Assembly: GCA_018267575.1 (NCBI GenBank)
Contig: JAFDYF010000111.1
Location: forward strand, 89,423-153,422
DNA from: Bacteroidota bacterium
GTDB lineage: Bacteria; Bacteroidota; Bacteroidia; Chitinophagales; Chitinophagaceae
Direction of reading: 5' to 3'
DNA: 64,000 nt
Part shown: piece after piece, positions 44,310-53,567 of the stretch
How positions within the stretch are numbered: the first letter of the stretch is position 1
Layout: each line of letters opens with the position of its first letter
Program-made: the position numbers and the translations under genes
The notes under the pieces: generated by a model
What the model saw: the letters and a program-made list of their open reading frames with translations, nothing else
Told to the model about the DNA's origin: nothing
The model's database searches: none

Positions 44310-44653
44310 TATTTTTTTCTTAGAAGATGTAAGGTGTCCAATGAACCTGCCATTGAATTTTTTCTTGTCCCGGTATACGGGAAAATAGCTCCTGCTTTAA
44401 AAGAGGTCACTATAAGGGATGGGGGTATCAACGTCGTACCCAAAAGGGAATGGGGCGAACGGAAAAAATAACGCCAATGGACGTTACAAAAAACCCACGC
44501 TTGTTGAAGGCGTGCAATATCACTTCGTTAGAGTGTGATATGGGTGAGTTTTTTTTCATTTCAAATGTGGATGAAATTGAACCAAAATTGGTTTTGAACT
44601 GCAAAGAAAAACATTTTTTTATTAGCAGCGTATATTTTAACGTAAAATTTATT
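44310..44653. other. Leader region of the arginine operon, no supported gene
   Basis: This A/T-rich stretch upstream of the GNAT start holds a small hairpin (ATATCAC/GTGATAT around 44518-44544) and a CACGC/GCGTG pair near 44491-44508. Short ORFs on both strands (for example 44450-44656 plus) have no support. The operon promoter is expected here on the minus strand, but I could not place it. Confidence 0.45.
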
Positions 44654-44776
44654 TGAGAAGGCGAAAGGTAGGAGGTGGAGGGCGTAAGGTGGGATAGTCG
44701 ATAGTCTTTAGTTCGCATTTCTATTAATCAACCCCAACTCCCAATTCCTAATTCCTAATTCCCCAATACACAGCTT
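44654..44776. repeat. Word repeat between GGGP synthase and the arginine leader
   Basis: Contains GGCGAAAGGTAGGAGG, GATAGTCGATAGTC and CAACTCCCAATTCC followed by two more AATTCC words. These match the AATTGGGAATT and GTCG-type words elsewhere. Confidence 0.65.
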
Positions 44777-44788
44777 ATACCCCAAACC

Positions 44789-45556
44789 CTATGCCTTCGG
44801 CACGCTTTCCAACGCAACCGCATGTATCGCCTCACTCATCTCTTTGATCAATGAAGCATCTTTTTCAATGGCATTGCCAATCACGATTAGGTCTGCGCCT
44901 GCCTTGCAGTTCAGGTAGGCTTTCTCGGGGTCTTTGATGCCACCTCCTATTACCAACGGCACTTCAATTTGTGAAGAGACGGCCGCAATCATTTCTTCGT
45001 GGATGGCTCTTTTGGCCCCACTGCCCGCATCCATGTAAATGAGTTTCATACCCAACATTTCAGCCGCCATGGCTGTGCAGATGGCAATTTCATTCTTGTC
45101 CGATGGGATGGGCGTGGCATTGCTGATATAGGAAACCGTGGTAGGGGCACCACCATCGATGACCATATAGCCAGTTGAAATGATTTCCAATCCACTTTTC
45201 TTTACGGCTGGGGCAGAAATGACATGCTGGCCAATCAAAAGCTCGGGGTTTCTTCCCGAAATAAGTGAAAGATATAAAAGCGCATCTGCGTATCTGGAAA
45301 TCCCAGACGGAGTGCCCGGGAAAAGGATTACAGGAATGGAGCAATTTTTCTTGATGTGCTGCACCACTTCATCCAGATGGTCGGAAATAACCAGACTGCC
45401 GCCCACCAGCAAATAATCCACTTTGGCATCTACTGCTAGCGTGGTAAGCTCTTCAATCTTTTTTTCATTCACCTTATCAGGATCAATCAGGACAGCAAAA
45501 GATTTTGCCCCCTTTTTTTTCCTGCCCAGTAATGATTCGTAGATGCTTTGTTTCAT
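44789..45556 (-). CDS. Geranylgeranyl/heptaprenyl-glyceryl-phosphate synthase (group II)
   Basis: A 255-residue TIM-barrel enzyme of the PcrB/GGGPS family. Motifs are FAVLIDPDK at the N-terminus, VGGSLV, ILFPGTPSG, YMDAGSGAK and VIGGGIKDP, the glycerol-1-phosphate and prenyl sites. It transfers a polyprenyl chain to sn-glycerol-1-phosphate, the first ether-lipid step of archaea; Bacteroidota homologues exist, with poorly understood lipids as products. The start is the ATG at 45556; eight upstream residues of a longer reading are unlikely. It is a single gene in this window. Confidence 0.87.
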   Translation of the reverse strand: MKQSIYESLLGRKKKGAKSFAVLIDPDKVNEKKIEELTTLAVDAKVDYLLVGGSLVISDHLDEVVQHIKKNCSIPVILFPGTPSGISRYADALLYLSLISGRNPELLIGQHVISAPAVKKSGLEIISTGYMVIDGGAPTTVSYISNATPIPSDKNEIAICTAMAAEMLGMKLIYMDAGSGAKRAIHEEMIAAVSSQIEVPLVIGGGIKDPEKAYLNCKAGADLIVIGNAIEKDASLIKEMSEAIHAVALESVPKA

Positions 45557-45937
45557 TGGAAATTCGGTTGACGCTTGCAAAAATGCAAAAACTTTTCGGC
45601 TTTAGGTGAGGATATGGCGAAAAAGATCCAATAAAGGAAGATATTTTAAATATTTAGCAATCTTCATGGAGTGGATTTACACATTCAATAGGGGAAAATA
45701 GGTTTAATCCATACTGATAAACTTTTTTTTGTTCCCACCCAAAAAAATTTAGTCTGAAAAAAGAATTTTAATGTGCAAAAATCAATTGGTTCAATGCCAA
45801 TAAGCGATACAAAATTTGTCAACTGTTTTTTCCACAGCTTGTTAATATTTAAGGACTGGAAATGTCAAAATCAAAAAATACTTTCGTTACCTCCTTAACA
45901 ATTACTTAATAACACTTTTAAATAGACTTACTACCCA
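45557..45937. other. Intergenic leader upstream of nrdJ
   Basis: A 381-base A/T-rich gap between divergent genes. No cobalamin riboswitch could be recognised by eye. TACTTTCG at 45879-45886 is one base off the TAnnTTTG element and lies 51 bases before the nrdJ start. Confidence 0.4.
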
Positions 45938-48900
45938 ATGGCCAGTAATAATAACCTTATGAAAGGCTTGCAGTTCGCACGCCGATTCACAAAAGACGAC
46001 ATCAACGTCTTTGACCAGTTCGAATACGATTACCGCAGTTCCATCATCCGCAATCCCAGTGGTGAAGTGGTATTTGAGATGAACAATGTGGAGGTTCCCA
46101 AACAATGGAGCCAGATAGCCACAGATATCCTAGCTCAAAAATATTTCCGCAAGGCGGGAGTTCCCCAAAAAGATGGTTCACTGGGTCGTGAGACTTCTGT
46201 GAAGCAGGTTGCCCATCGCATGGCCAATTGCTGGCGCTCATGGGGCGAGCGTTATGGCTATTTTTCATCCGAAAAAGATGCACAGGTTTTTTATGAAGAA
46301 CTGGTGTATTGCATCCTGAATCAAGCTTGTGTGCCCAATAGCCCTCAATGGTTCAATACCGGTTTGTTTGAAAGCTATGGCATTAAAGGGAAACCACAGG
46401 GTCACTATTATGTGGATCAAGTGGATGGTCAATTGAAAAAGTCAACCTCTGCCTATGAGCGTCCACAGCCGCATGCCTGCTTTATATTGAGTGTGGAGGA
46501 TGACTTGGTGAACGAAGGCGGTATTATGGACCTTTGGGTAAGAGAGGCTAGGATTTTTAAATATGGTTCTGGCGTCGGCACCAATTATTCCAATATCAGG
46601 GGCGAAGGGGAAAAGTTAAGTGGTGGCGGTACTTCCAGCGGTTTGATGAGCTTCCTGAAAATCGGCGATCGTGCAGCAGGTGCTATCAAATCTGGTGGCA
46701 CTACTCGTCGTGCTGCTAAAATGGTTTGTTTGGATCTGGACCATCCAGAAATTCTGGATTTCATTAACTGGAAAGTGGAAGAAGAAAAGAAAGTAGGGGC
46801 TTTGATTGCTGCAGGCTATCCCAGTGATTATGAGGGGGAGGCTTACAAAACTGTTTCAGGTCAAAATTCAAATAATTCAATACGCATACCCAACGAATTT
46901 TTCGAAAAACTCGAAAAGGGAGAAGATTGGGAACTGAAAGCCAGGGGCGATGGAAGGGTGATGAAAAAGATCCCTGCCAAAGAAGTCTGGAATCAGATTG
47001 CGTATGCAGCATGGCGTTGTGCTGACCCGGGTACCCAATACGATACTACCATTAATGAGTGGCATACCTGCCCCAATGGTGGCCGAATCCGGGCTTCCAA
47101 CCCTTGCTCCGAGTATATGTTCCTCGACAACACGGCCTGCAACCTTGCATCCGTGAACCTGCGCAAGTTCTTTGAGGAATCCAACAACCAGTTTGATGTG
47201 GAAGGCTTTGAGTACACTTGTAGGCTTTGGACCGCCGTGCTCGAAATCTCTGTGTTGATGGCTCAGTTCCCCAGCAAGGAAGTAGCTCAATTGTCCTACG
47301 ACTACAGGACCCTTGGTTTGGGTTATGCCAACCTCGGTTCCATGCTGATGGTGATGGGCATCCCTTACGACAGCGAGGAAGCCAGGGGCATTGCGGGTGC
47401 TATCAGCGCCATCATGACGGGTATCGCTTACAAGACTTCTGCAGAGCTTGCAGAAGTGATGGGTGCTTTCCCCAAATATGAGGAGAACAAGAACGAAATG
47501 TTGAGAGTGATGCGCAACCATCGCCTCGCTGCTTATGATGCAGATGAGTATGAGAACCTTCATATCAAACCTCAGGGTATAAAAGCACAGTACTGCCCAG
47601 ATTATTTGCTGAAAGCCGCTACCAAAGCTTGGGATGATGCCGTGCAATTGGGTGAAAAATTTGGTTATCGCAATGCGCAAACTACGGTGATTGCACCAAC
47701 CGGTACTATTGGTCTGGTTATGGATTGCGATACTACCGGTGTAGAACCAGATTTTGCGTTGGTAAAATTCAAAAAACTGAGTGGTGGTGGTTATTTCAAG
47801 ATTATTAACCAATCAGTGCCAGCGGCATTGAGAAACCTGAATTATTCCGAAAAAGAAATTGATGCGATCATAAAATATGCAGTGGGTGCAGGTTCATTTG
47901 CTGGTGCGCCGCATATCAATCACCAGACGCTCAGTGAAAAAGGCTTTATCGCGGAAGAGATCAAAAAACTGGACGATGCGGTAGGTTCTGCTTTTGAGAT
48001 TGGTTTTGTGTTCAATGTGTATGCACTTGGCGAAGAATGCTTGCAGCGTTTGGGCTTCAAGCCAGAACAATATTTCAATTTCGAATGGAGTCTGTTGGAA
48101 GCACTGGGCTTTACTGACGAACAAATAGAAGCAGCGAATGATTATGTGTGTGGTACCATGACTGTAGAAGGAGCGCCCCTATTGAAAGAGACACATTTGC
48201 CTGTGTTCGATTGTGCGAATAAATGCGGCAAAAAAGGAGAGCGATATATCCATGCACATGGGCATATCCGTATGATGGGTGCAGCACAACCTTTTATCAG
48301 CGGTGCTATTTCCAAAACCATCAACCTGCCGAACGAAGCGGTTATAGAAGAAATTGCGGACTCCTATTTGCTTAGTTGGCAATTGGGATTGAAAGCATGT
48401 GCACTTTACCGTGATGGTTCTAAATTATCACAACCGCTCAGCAATAAATCGGATAAAAAGAAAAAGACAGAAGAAGCAAGCGATAAAGAACAAGCCGTTG
48501 CAACCACAGAGGAATCGAATATTGTGGACATGAGCAAACTGACGGTGCAAGAGTTGTTGGATGAGGTTACCAAACGTGTACAAGCATCTCCTGATACTAA
48601 ATTAAAACGGGCATTGGCCACCATCGTGGAAAGAAGGACATTGCCTGCCAAGCGCCGTGGGTTTACACAAAAAGCAAAAATAAATGGTCAGGCTATTTTC
48701 CTTCGCACAGGAGAATACAGTGATGGAACGGTAGGTGAGATTTTCATTGATATGGCCAAAGAAGGGGCTACCATGCGCAGCATGTCAAACTGTTTTGCCA
48801 TTGCCATTTCAATTGGATTGCAGTACGGTGTGCCATTGGAAGAATTTGTAGAAAAATTTGTATTCACCCGTTTCGAGCCTTCTGGTATGGTGGATCACCC

Positions 48901-49309
48901 CAATATCAAGAGCACCACTTCCATTGTGGATTTCATTTTCCGTGCATTGGCTTATGAATATTTGGGAAGAACAGACCTCGTACATGTATTGGACAAGCCC
49001 GACGTATCTAACACAGGTACGGATGATTGGGATGAGATCCCTACTTCCTTGGAATACGATAAAAAAACACCAGAGCTCAGCGATGTAAGGATCGTGGGTA
49101 AGGTGGGCAGCAATAAACCAACTAGCCAACCAACCAAGGCTACCAAGCCAGTAGCAGTTAAAAGCGAAGCCCATCTGGATGCCGTGAATGCAGCAGCCAA
49201 AAGCATGCAAAGTGATGCACCCGCCTGTAACACTTGTGGGCATATCACCATCAGGAGCGGCACCTGCTACAAATGCCTGAATTGTGGAAATAGCATGGGG
49301 TGCAGCTAA
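45938..49309 (+). CDS. nrdJ: Adenosylcobalamin-dependent ribonucleotide reductase (class II)
   Basis: An 1123-residue enzyme that makes deoxyribonucleotides using vitamin B12 and needs no oxygen. The catalytic region contains NPCSEYMFLDNTACNLAS and VIAPTGTIG; a TSCPD-type C-terminal domain follows (VGEIFIDMAKEG), and the protein ends in a cysteine-rich zinc-ribbon (CNTCGHITIRSGTCYKC, CGNSMGCS) used in re-reduction. The length is full and no intein interrupts it. A linker rich in Lys/Glu/Ala (about residues 835-865) joins the domains. No class I or III reductase is seen in the window. Confidence 0.96.
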   Translation: MASNNNLMKGLQFARRFTKDDINVFDQFEYDYRSSIIRNPSGEVVFEMNNVEVPKQWSQIATDILAQKYFRKAGVPQKDGSLGRETSVKQVAHRMANCWRSWGERYGYFSSEKDAQVFYEELVYCILNQACVPNSPQWFNTGLFESYGIKGKPQGHYYVDQVDGQLKKSTSAYERPQPHACFILSVEDDLVNEGGIMDLWVREARIFKYGSGVGTNYSNIRGEGEKLSGGGTSSGLMSFLKIGDRAAGAIKSGGTTRRAAKMVCLDLDHPEILDFINWKVEEEKKVGALIAAGYPSDYEGEAYKTVSGQNSNNSIRIPNEFFEKLEKGEDWELKARGDGRVMKKIPAKEVWNQIAYAAWRCADPGTQYDTTINEWHTCPNGGRIRASNPCSEYMFLDNTACNLASVNLRKFFEESNNQFDVEGFEYTCRLWTAVLEISVLMAQFPSKEVAQLSYDYRTLGLGYANLGSMLMVMGIPYDSEEARGIAGAISAIMTGIAYKTSAELAEVMGAFPKYEENKNEMLRVMRNHRLAAYDADEYENLHIKPQGIKAQYCPDYLLKAATKAWDDAVQLGEKFGYRNAQTTVIAPTGTIGLVMDCDTTGVEPDFALVKFKKLSGGGYFKIINQSVPAALRNLNYSEKEIDAIIKYAVGAGSFAGAPHINHQTLSEKGFIAEEIKKLDDAVGSAFEIGFVFNVYALGEECLQRLGFKPEQYFNFEWSLLEALGFTDEQIEAANDYVCGTMTVEGAPLLKETHLPVFDCANKCGKKGERYIHAHGHIRMMGAAQPFISGAISKTINLPNEAVIEEIADSYLLSWQLGLKACALYRDGSKLSQPLSNKSDKKKKTEEASDKEQAVATTEESNIVDMSKLTVQELLDEVTKRVQASPDTKLKRALATIVERRTLPAKRRGFTQKAKINGQAIFLRTGEYSDGTVGEIFIDMAKEGATMRSMSNCFAIAISIGLQYGVPLEEFVEKFVFTRFEPSGMVDHPNIKSTTSIVDFIFRALAYEYLGRTDLVHVLDKPDVSNTGTDDWDEIPTSLEYDKKTPELSDVRIVGKVGSNKPTSQPTKATKPVAVKSEAHLDAVNAAAKSMQSDAPACNTCGHITIRSGTCYKCLNCGNSMGCS

Positions 49310-49361
49310 AATTTAGTAAGCCCTATTCAAAATAATTACGGACGGTTATTTATAAACTTTA

Positions 49362-49389
49362 AAACCTGCTCATTTCTATGGGCGGGTTT
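49362..49389 (+). terminator. Terminator after nrdJ
   Basis: AAACCTGC (49362-49369) pairs with GCGGGTTT (49382-49389) with one T-G pair, followed by AGTTTTTTT. Confidence 0.75.
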
Positions 49390-49448
49390 AGTTTTTTTAG
49401 GGATTATCTGCAAAATGGGAGGCAACTGTTTTGCCATAGGCAATAAAA

Positions 49449-49469
49449 AAAGCTGCACTGGGCAGCTTT
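49449..49469 (-). terminator. Terminator of the minus-strand secreted-protein gene
   Basis: AAAGCTGC and GCAGCTTT flank a 5-base loop; read on the minus strand it is followed by a T-run (TTTTTTATTG). It lies 26 bases past the stop codon. Confidence 0.8.
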
Positions 49470-49495
49470 GAATTTATTGGAACAAAAAAGAAATA

Positions 49496-50092
49496 CTATC
49501 TGGATTTATCCTTGATAAATTTCCCCAATGCCTTTCCGCCGTCGGCATAACATTCTGCTATTCTGGCTCCGGTGTCATAATCGCCTCCCCAAAAGGAACG
49601 GCCTGGTACTCTATCCATCGATATTTTGGCGATTACCTTATTGTGGTCGGCTGTTTCCACTATCCAGGCATCCGTATTGATTTCTGCATTTTTTTTCCAT
49701 ACCCCAACATTAAAGCCTGGCTCCGTAAAAGAAGTGTGTAGGATAAGGGTATATTTTGCATCTTTTTTGTTGGACAAGTCGCTATATTTTTCAAAAAGCT
49801 CATTGAATTTAGGCTCAAAACGGTAGGCTCGGTCGTCGACCCAAGATTTAGCCCAGCTATCGCCACGCCCCGGTTCTTTCTTATTATACTCTTCTTTTTT
49901 GGTTCTTACGTAATCTTCCTCTTTGTCAAACTTGCCCACTTTCATATTGTCATAAGTGAATTCAACCTTGATGTTTTTTTCATTTTTTAAAGCGGAAAGG
50001 TTGCCATCTGTGAGTTTGATGCGCTGTGCATGGGTGATGCTGCAGGTCACACTGAGTGCCGACATGACCAATAGGCTTTTTAAAAAGTTCAT
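49496..50092 (-). CDS. Hypothetical secreted protein
   Basis: A 198-residue protein with a signal peptide (MNFLKSLLVMSALSVTCSITHAQ) and a charged, soluble body (EFTYDNMKVGKFDKEEDYV). No family is recognised; segments such as TLILHTSFTEPGFNVG and HNKVIAKISMDRVPGRS suggest a beta-rich periplasmic domain. The ATG at 50092 starts exactly at the signal peptide; the open frame extends to 50320, but those residues do not look coding. Confidence 0.78.
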   Translation of the reverse strand: MNFLKSLLVMSALSVTCSITHAQRIKLTDGNLSALKNEKNIKVEFTYDNMKVGKFDKEEDYVRTKKEEYNKKEPGRGDSWAKSWVDDRAYRFEPKFNELFEKYSDLSNKKDAKYTLILHTSFTEPGFNVGVWKKNAEINTDAWIVETADHNKVIAKISMDRVPGRSFWGGDYDTGARIAECYADGGKALGKFIKDKSR

Positions 50093-50363
50093 ATGAGTCG
50101 ATTTTAAGTTGTGATGTAATAAATATAGCAAAATAGATTTGTAACGTTTATGCCTAACTAAAATGGGACCAAGGGAGCGGTTCTGGATTCGTTGTGTGGT
50201 TGAGGTAATAGGTGAAAAGAACACCGAAGGGTCAATATAATCAAAAATTGGGGTTTTTACTAGCAATTCTCGGTATATTTTCTTTTGGTAGTGAAATTGC
50301 CCGATTTTCTTGCAAGGCAATTATATAATATTAATTTCGTTATCAATTAACATAAATCCAATC

Positions 50364-50489
50364 ATGAAAACAACAAAACAAGTATTGGCCTTTTTACTGA
50401 TTGTAGCTTTCCTTGCTTCCTGTAGCAGGTCGGTTACCCCTTATGAGGCAGCATCGAACCATTATAACAAATGTAGGTCTGTAAGATAA
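50364..50489 (+). CDS. 41-residue small lipoprotein
   Basis: A short gene MKTTKQVLAFLLIVAFLASC... with a clear lipobox (FLASC, Cys20) and a 21-residue tail ending NKCRSVR. It is preceded by an A/T-rich leader and followed 22 bases later by a strong terminator, so it is a discrete transcription unit. The function is unknown; small lipoproteins of this kind are easily missed by length cut-offs. Confidence 0.7.
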   Translation: MKTTKQVLAFLLIVAFLASCSRSVTPYEAASNHYNKCRSVR

Positions 50490-50511
50490 TTTTTCAGACA
50501 TTAAACGAATT

Positions 50512-50538
50512 AAAAGGCTGCAAAAAATGCAGCCTTTT
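50512..50538 (+). terminator. Rho-independent terminator
   Basis: AAAAGGCTGCA (50512-50522) pairs with TGCAGCCTTTT (50528-50538) around AAAAA; a T-run follows. Confidence 0.9.
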
Positions 50539-50578
50539 TTATTTATCCTTATTTTTATCCTCTTAATCTAACTGCTTA

Positions 50579-51055
50579 ATGACAATTTCTTTTAGTTATG
50601 ACAAAAAGCAAGTGCTTCAAGCATTGAGATACCATTTTATTACCAGGTCTGAAATTAGGATACTTTTGATTGTGGTAAATGTGTTTGCGATTTTGTCGGC
50701 CGTACTAGCATATATGCATATCATCCAACCCGCTTCTTTTATGATTTTTTCATTTCTTTGGTTTTCGCTGATCATTATTATTTGGAGGGTACTGCCTATG
50801 ACCATCTACAAAAAGTCAGATACTTTTCAGGATAGCTTCTCTATGCGCTTCAGTGAACAGGAAGTGGTGTTGGGCACTTCCCGTGGCACACAGGCATGGC
50901 TTTGGCAGGACTTTAGCTCCTTTATGGAAAGCCCCTATTTTTTTCATTTATATTTTAATAGCAGGTCTTTTTTTCTGGTGCCCAAAGATGCATTTAGCGG
51001 TATCATTGAAATACAAGCGGCCCGCCAGCTTTTCCGTGACAAGATTAAGAAATGA
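50579..51055 (+). CDS. YcxB-like membrane protein
   Basis: A 158-residue protein with two close membrane spans (about residues 26-45 and 52-70) and a soluble C-terminal domain with FSEQEVVLGTSRGTQAWLWQDF and SRSFFLVPKDAFSG. The pattern is that of the YcxB-like family of unknown function. It is a single gene preceded by the terminator of the small lipoprotein. The 175-base gap to the desaturase has nothing recognised. Confidence 0.75.
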   Translation: MTISFSYDKKQVLQALRYHFITRSEIRILLIVVNVFAILSAVLAYMHIIQPASFMIFSFLWFSLIIIIWRVLPMTIYKKSDTFQDSFSMRFSEQEVVLGTSRGTQAWLWQDFSSFMESPYFFHLYFNSRSFFLVPKDAFSGIIEIQAARQLFRDKIKK

Positions 51056-51230
51056 TAAAGTTTGTTGTGATTTACTAATATCATGGTCTCCCTCTCAAAT
51101 AAAGCGTATCTTACGCCCGTTTATGTTGATAACAGCATCAATTCTATTCCAACCTCTACTTAAAGATAGGTAACCGGAAATATTTTTTGTGCTGAGGGTT
51201 AAAATTGACCAGCATTAAAGTAAGCCAATC

Positions 51231-52319
51231 ATGACAAAAGTTACCTTTAATAATAAGAACAAAGCGTTTTTTACAGCACTTAAAACCTCTGTGGATCATT
51301 ATTTTGCTGATAATGGTATCAGGAAGACGGGCAATTTTCAGTTGTTCACCAAAACGGCTGTGTTGTTGACTGCGGCCGTGGTTATTTATCTTTCCTTATT
51401 GATTTTCCATTTGCCAGTTTTGGTCAGCCTCCTGCTTTGTGCGATTTTTGGTTTGGTATTGGCCAGCATCGGCTTTAATGTAATGCATGATGCCTGCCAT
51501 GGCAGCTATTCGAGCCGTGGTTGGGTAAACGAATTATTGGGGCTGAGCCTGAATGCACTGGGGGGAAACGCTTTTATTTGGAAATTCAAGCATAATATTA
51601 TCCATCATACCTATACCAATGTGGATGGGGTTGATGATGATATTGCCAAAAGCCCATTGATGAGGCAATGCTATTCACAAAAATGGGTGCCCGCCCACCG
51701 GTTTCAACATATATATGTGTTGCTTGTTTATGGTATTTCTTCTTTTGCATGGGTTTTCATGATGGACTTTAATAAATACTTTAAAGGAAGGATTGTAGAT
51801 ATGCCATTACAGAAAATGAAAGCCAAAGAGCATATTATTTTCTGGGCCAGTAAAATTTTATATCTATTGTTTTATATCGCAATCCCGGTAATGGTGGTGG
51901 GCTGGAAAGCATGGGCAATCGGTTTTACCTGCATGCACCTGACCATGGGCTTTACCTTGGCCATTGTTTTTCAGTTGGCTCATGTGGTGGAGACTACTGA
52001 ATTTGAGCATGCCGACCCAGGGGCCTCATTAAAAATCGAAGAAGAGTGGGCTATTTTCCAAGTGAAAACAACTGCGGACTTTGCACCGAAAAATAAAATC
52101 ATTTCCTGGTTTGTGGGCGGGCTTAATTTTCAAGTGGAGCACCATTTATTCCCAAGGATTAGTCATATCCATTACCCAGCCTTGCGCAATATTGTGAAGC
52201 AAACCTGCGAGCAGTTCAACATCACCTATAACGAATTCCCTACCATGGGTAAGGCAATCGTCTCCCATTTCAGGATGATGAGGCTCTTGGGCAAAAAGCC
52301 GGTGATGGCGACAGTGTAG
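51231..52319 (+). CDS. Membrane fatty acid desaturase (acyl-lipid/linoleoyl-CoA type)
   Basis: A 362-residue membrane di-iron desaturase with the three histidine boxes HDACH, HNIIHH and QVEHH, the last with the Gln-to-His pattern of front-end desaturases. Four to six spans are visible. It introduces a double bond into fatty acids of membrane lipids and probably adjusts fluidity. No cytochrome b5 domain is fused, so a separate electron donor is needed. Confidence 0.9.
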   Translation: MTKVTFNNKNKAFFTALKTSVDHYFADNGIRKTGNFQLFTKTAVLLTAAVVIYLSLLIFHLPVLVSLLLCAIFGLVLASIGFNVMHDACHGSYSSRGWVNELLGLSLNALGGNAFIWKFKHNIIHHTYTNVDGVDDDIAKSPLMRQCYSQKWVPAHRFQHIYVLLVYGISSFAWVFMMDFNKYFKGRIVDMPLQKMKAKEHIIFWASKILYLLFYIAIPVMVVGWKAWAIGFTCMHLTMGFTLAIVFQLAHVVETTEFEHADPGASLKIEEEWAIFQVKTTADFAPKNKIISWFVGGLNFQVEHHLFPRISHIHYPALRNIVKQTCEQFNITYNEFPTMGKAIVSHFRMMRLLGKKPVMATV

Positions 52320-52324
52320 GTAGT

Positions 52325-52463
52325 GGTTGAAAGTTCATGGTGAATAGTTCATAGTCGGTAGTCATTAGTCGGTTGCTTATGCGTAGATTTGATTTTTATT
52401 TACAGACTACAGACTCCCGACTAAGTACTCTGGACTCGCGACTCAGAACTCCCGACTCGCTCC
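52325..52463. repeat. GACTC/GTCG word repeat between convergent genes
   Basis: The gap contains CATAGTCGGTAGTCATTAGT, then ACAGACTACAGACTCCCGAC, TCTGGACTCGCGACTCAG and CTCCCGACTCGC. The words are mutually similar, with no single repeat unit. Very similar words occur in-frame in the transcarbamylase gene at 38624-38650. Confidence 0.75.
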
Positions 52464-53486
52464 CTACCTCGGCTTGTATTTCGTTTCCTCAAAAATTTTT
52501 CTGGCATCCATCTTCATCAATTCCACGGGAGTAATGGAGGGATTTTTTTCAGCATAACTTTTTACAATCTGCAAGCCCACCCATTGACCAATATTGCCAG
52601 GGGCTATGTCTGGCATACCCGGAGTATTAGGGGCATCGCCAATATAATTTTTGATCACATCTGGATCTACAGAATAAAGTTCGTTGTTCGATTGCAAGAA
52701 AAAGTTCCAGATCAGTCCTTCATTTTTTTTGCACCATTCCATTTGCTTGCCCGTATATCCCGTGATTAAGCTATCATCGGCATCAGGCATAAACTGGCCT
52801 ACCAACCACCAGTATTTTCCTTTGTCGATCATTTGCTCGATAAGGGCCTTGCTACCACTTTTATCCACAAATAGATCTTCACTGATGGCCTTCATACAAT
52901 TGGTAGTGATATAAGCCGGTTCAAACCTTCTAGAGATATAACTGGGATACATTTCCTGCCCCTGCATGCTGGTATAAAAAGAAAAGTTTTTCCCCATATA
53001 CAATTGTAAGCCAATGGCCAAAGTATATTGGGTGATGGCTACACCCGGTGCATCAAAAGGGCCGATATAGGTAACTACCTTGGGCGGCAACTGGTATTTT
53101 GGAAAATAATATTTTACATAACGGAAGCTTTGCTGCAATTCCTTTTCCAGCCAGCCCATATCATCAAACTTTTTTTCTATTGAATCCTTGGCTGGCCAAT
53201 AGCTGGAAAGAAACTGCCGGGCTGCCATAAACGAGATATTGCTGGTATCGCTCAAAGGTTCTGCACCCAGGATATTGATCATAAAATCATTGGCAAAATA
53301 AGGGAACTGTTGGTTGATCTTGAACAGTCCCTGCTGAATATGATTGGTATCCAGTGAGAAAAAGGCCTTGTCAAACCGTTCTATCTTAACGGTCACATCT
53401 ATCTTTGAAACATCGGGGGCGTTTTTTTTGCTTTTGCAGCCAACTATAAACAAAAGGATAAGAAAAGCAGCAAATATTTTCTTCAT
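52464..53486 (-). CDS. gldB: Gliding motility lipoprotein GldB-like
   Basis: A 340-residue lipoprotein (lipobox IVGC, Cys17) with the GldB pattern: KIERFDKAFFSLD near the start, FPYFANDFMINILG, IGPFDAPGVAI and NIGQWVGLQIV near the end. GldB is needed for gliding in Flavobacterium johnsoniae, where it also lies next to nadE. Here it is divergent from nadE, and no gldC follows. Gliding in this organism is plausible but not proven; homologues occur in non-gliding strains. Confidence 0.85.
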   Translation of the reverse strand: MKKIFAAFLILLFIVGCKSKKNAPDVSKIDVTVKIERFDKAFFSLDTNHIQQGLFKINQQFPYFANDFMINILGAEPLSDTSNISFMAARQFLSSYWPAKDSIEKKFDDMGWLEKELQQSFRYVKYYFPKYQLPPKVVTYIGPFDAPGVAITQYTLAIGLQLYMGKNFSFYTSMQGQEMYPSYISRRFEPAYITTNCMKAISEDLFVDKSGSKALIEQMIDKGKYWWLVGQFMPDADDSLITGYTGKQMEWCKKNEGLIWNFFLQSNNELYSVDPDVIKNYIGDAPNTPGMPDIAPGNIGQWVGLQIVKSYAEKNPSITPVELMKMDARKIFEETKYKPR

Positions 53487-53555
53487 GATGGTTAAACGTG
53501 TTGGGCTGCAAATTAGTACTTATACTGCCTTCATCCATATATTCGGCCCATAGCG

Positions 53556-53563
53556 TAAATTTG
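53556..53563 (+). promoter_or_regulatory. Possible -7 element of nadE (TAAATTTG)
   Basis: TAAATTTG matches TAnnTTTG and ends 4 bases before the nadE ATG, so transcription would begin at about the start codon (leaderless mRNA). No -33 box is evident. Confidence 0.4.
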
Positions 53564-53567
53564 GGCC

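Noticed and set aside
44450..44656. Small plus-strand gene of 68 residues upstream of the arginine operon
   Set aside because: No family, weak start context and antisense to the operon leader; kept only as part of the non-coding region.
46877..47812. 311-residue minus-strand frame inside nrdJ
   Set aside because: Antisense to conserved ribonucleotide reductase motifs.
45938..49309. Intein in nrdJ
   Set aside because: The catalytic motifs run without a large insert and no splicing motifs are visible.
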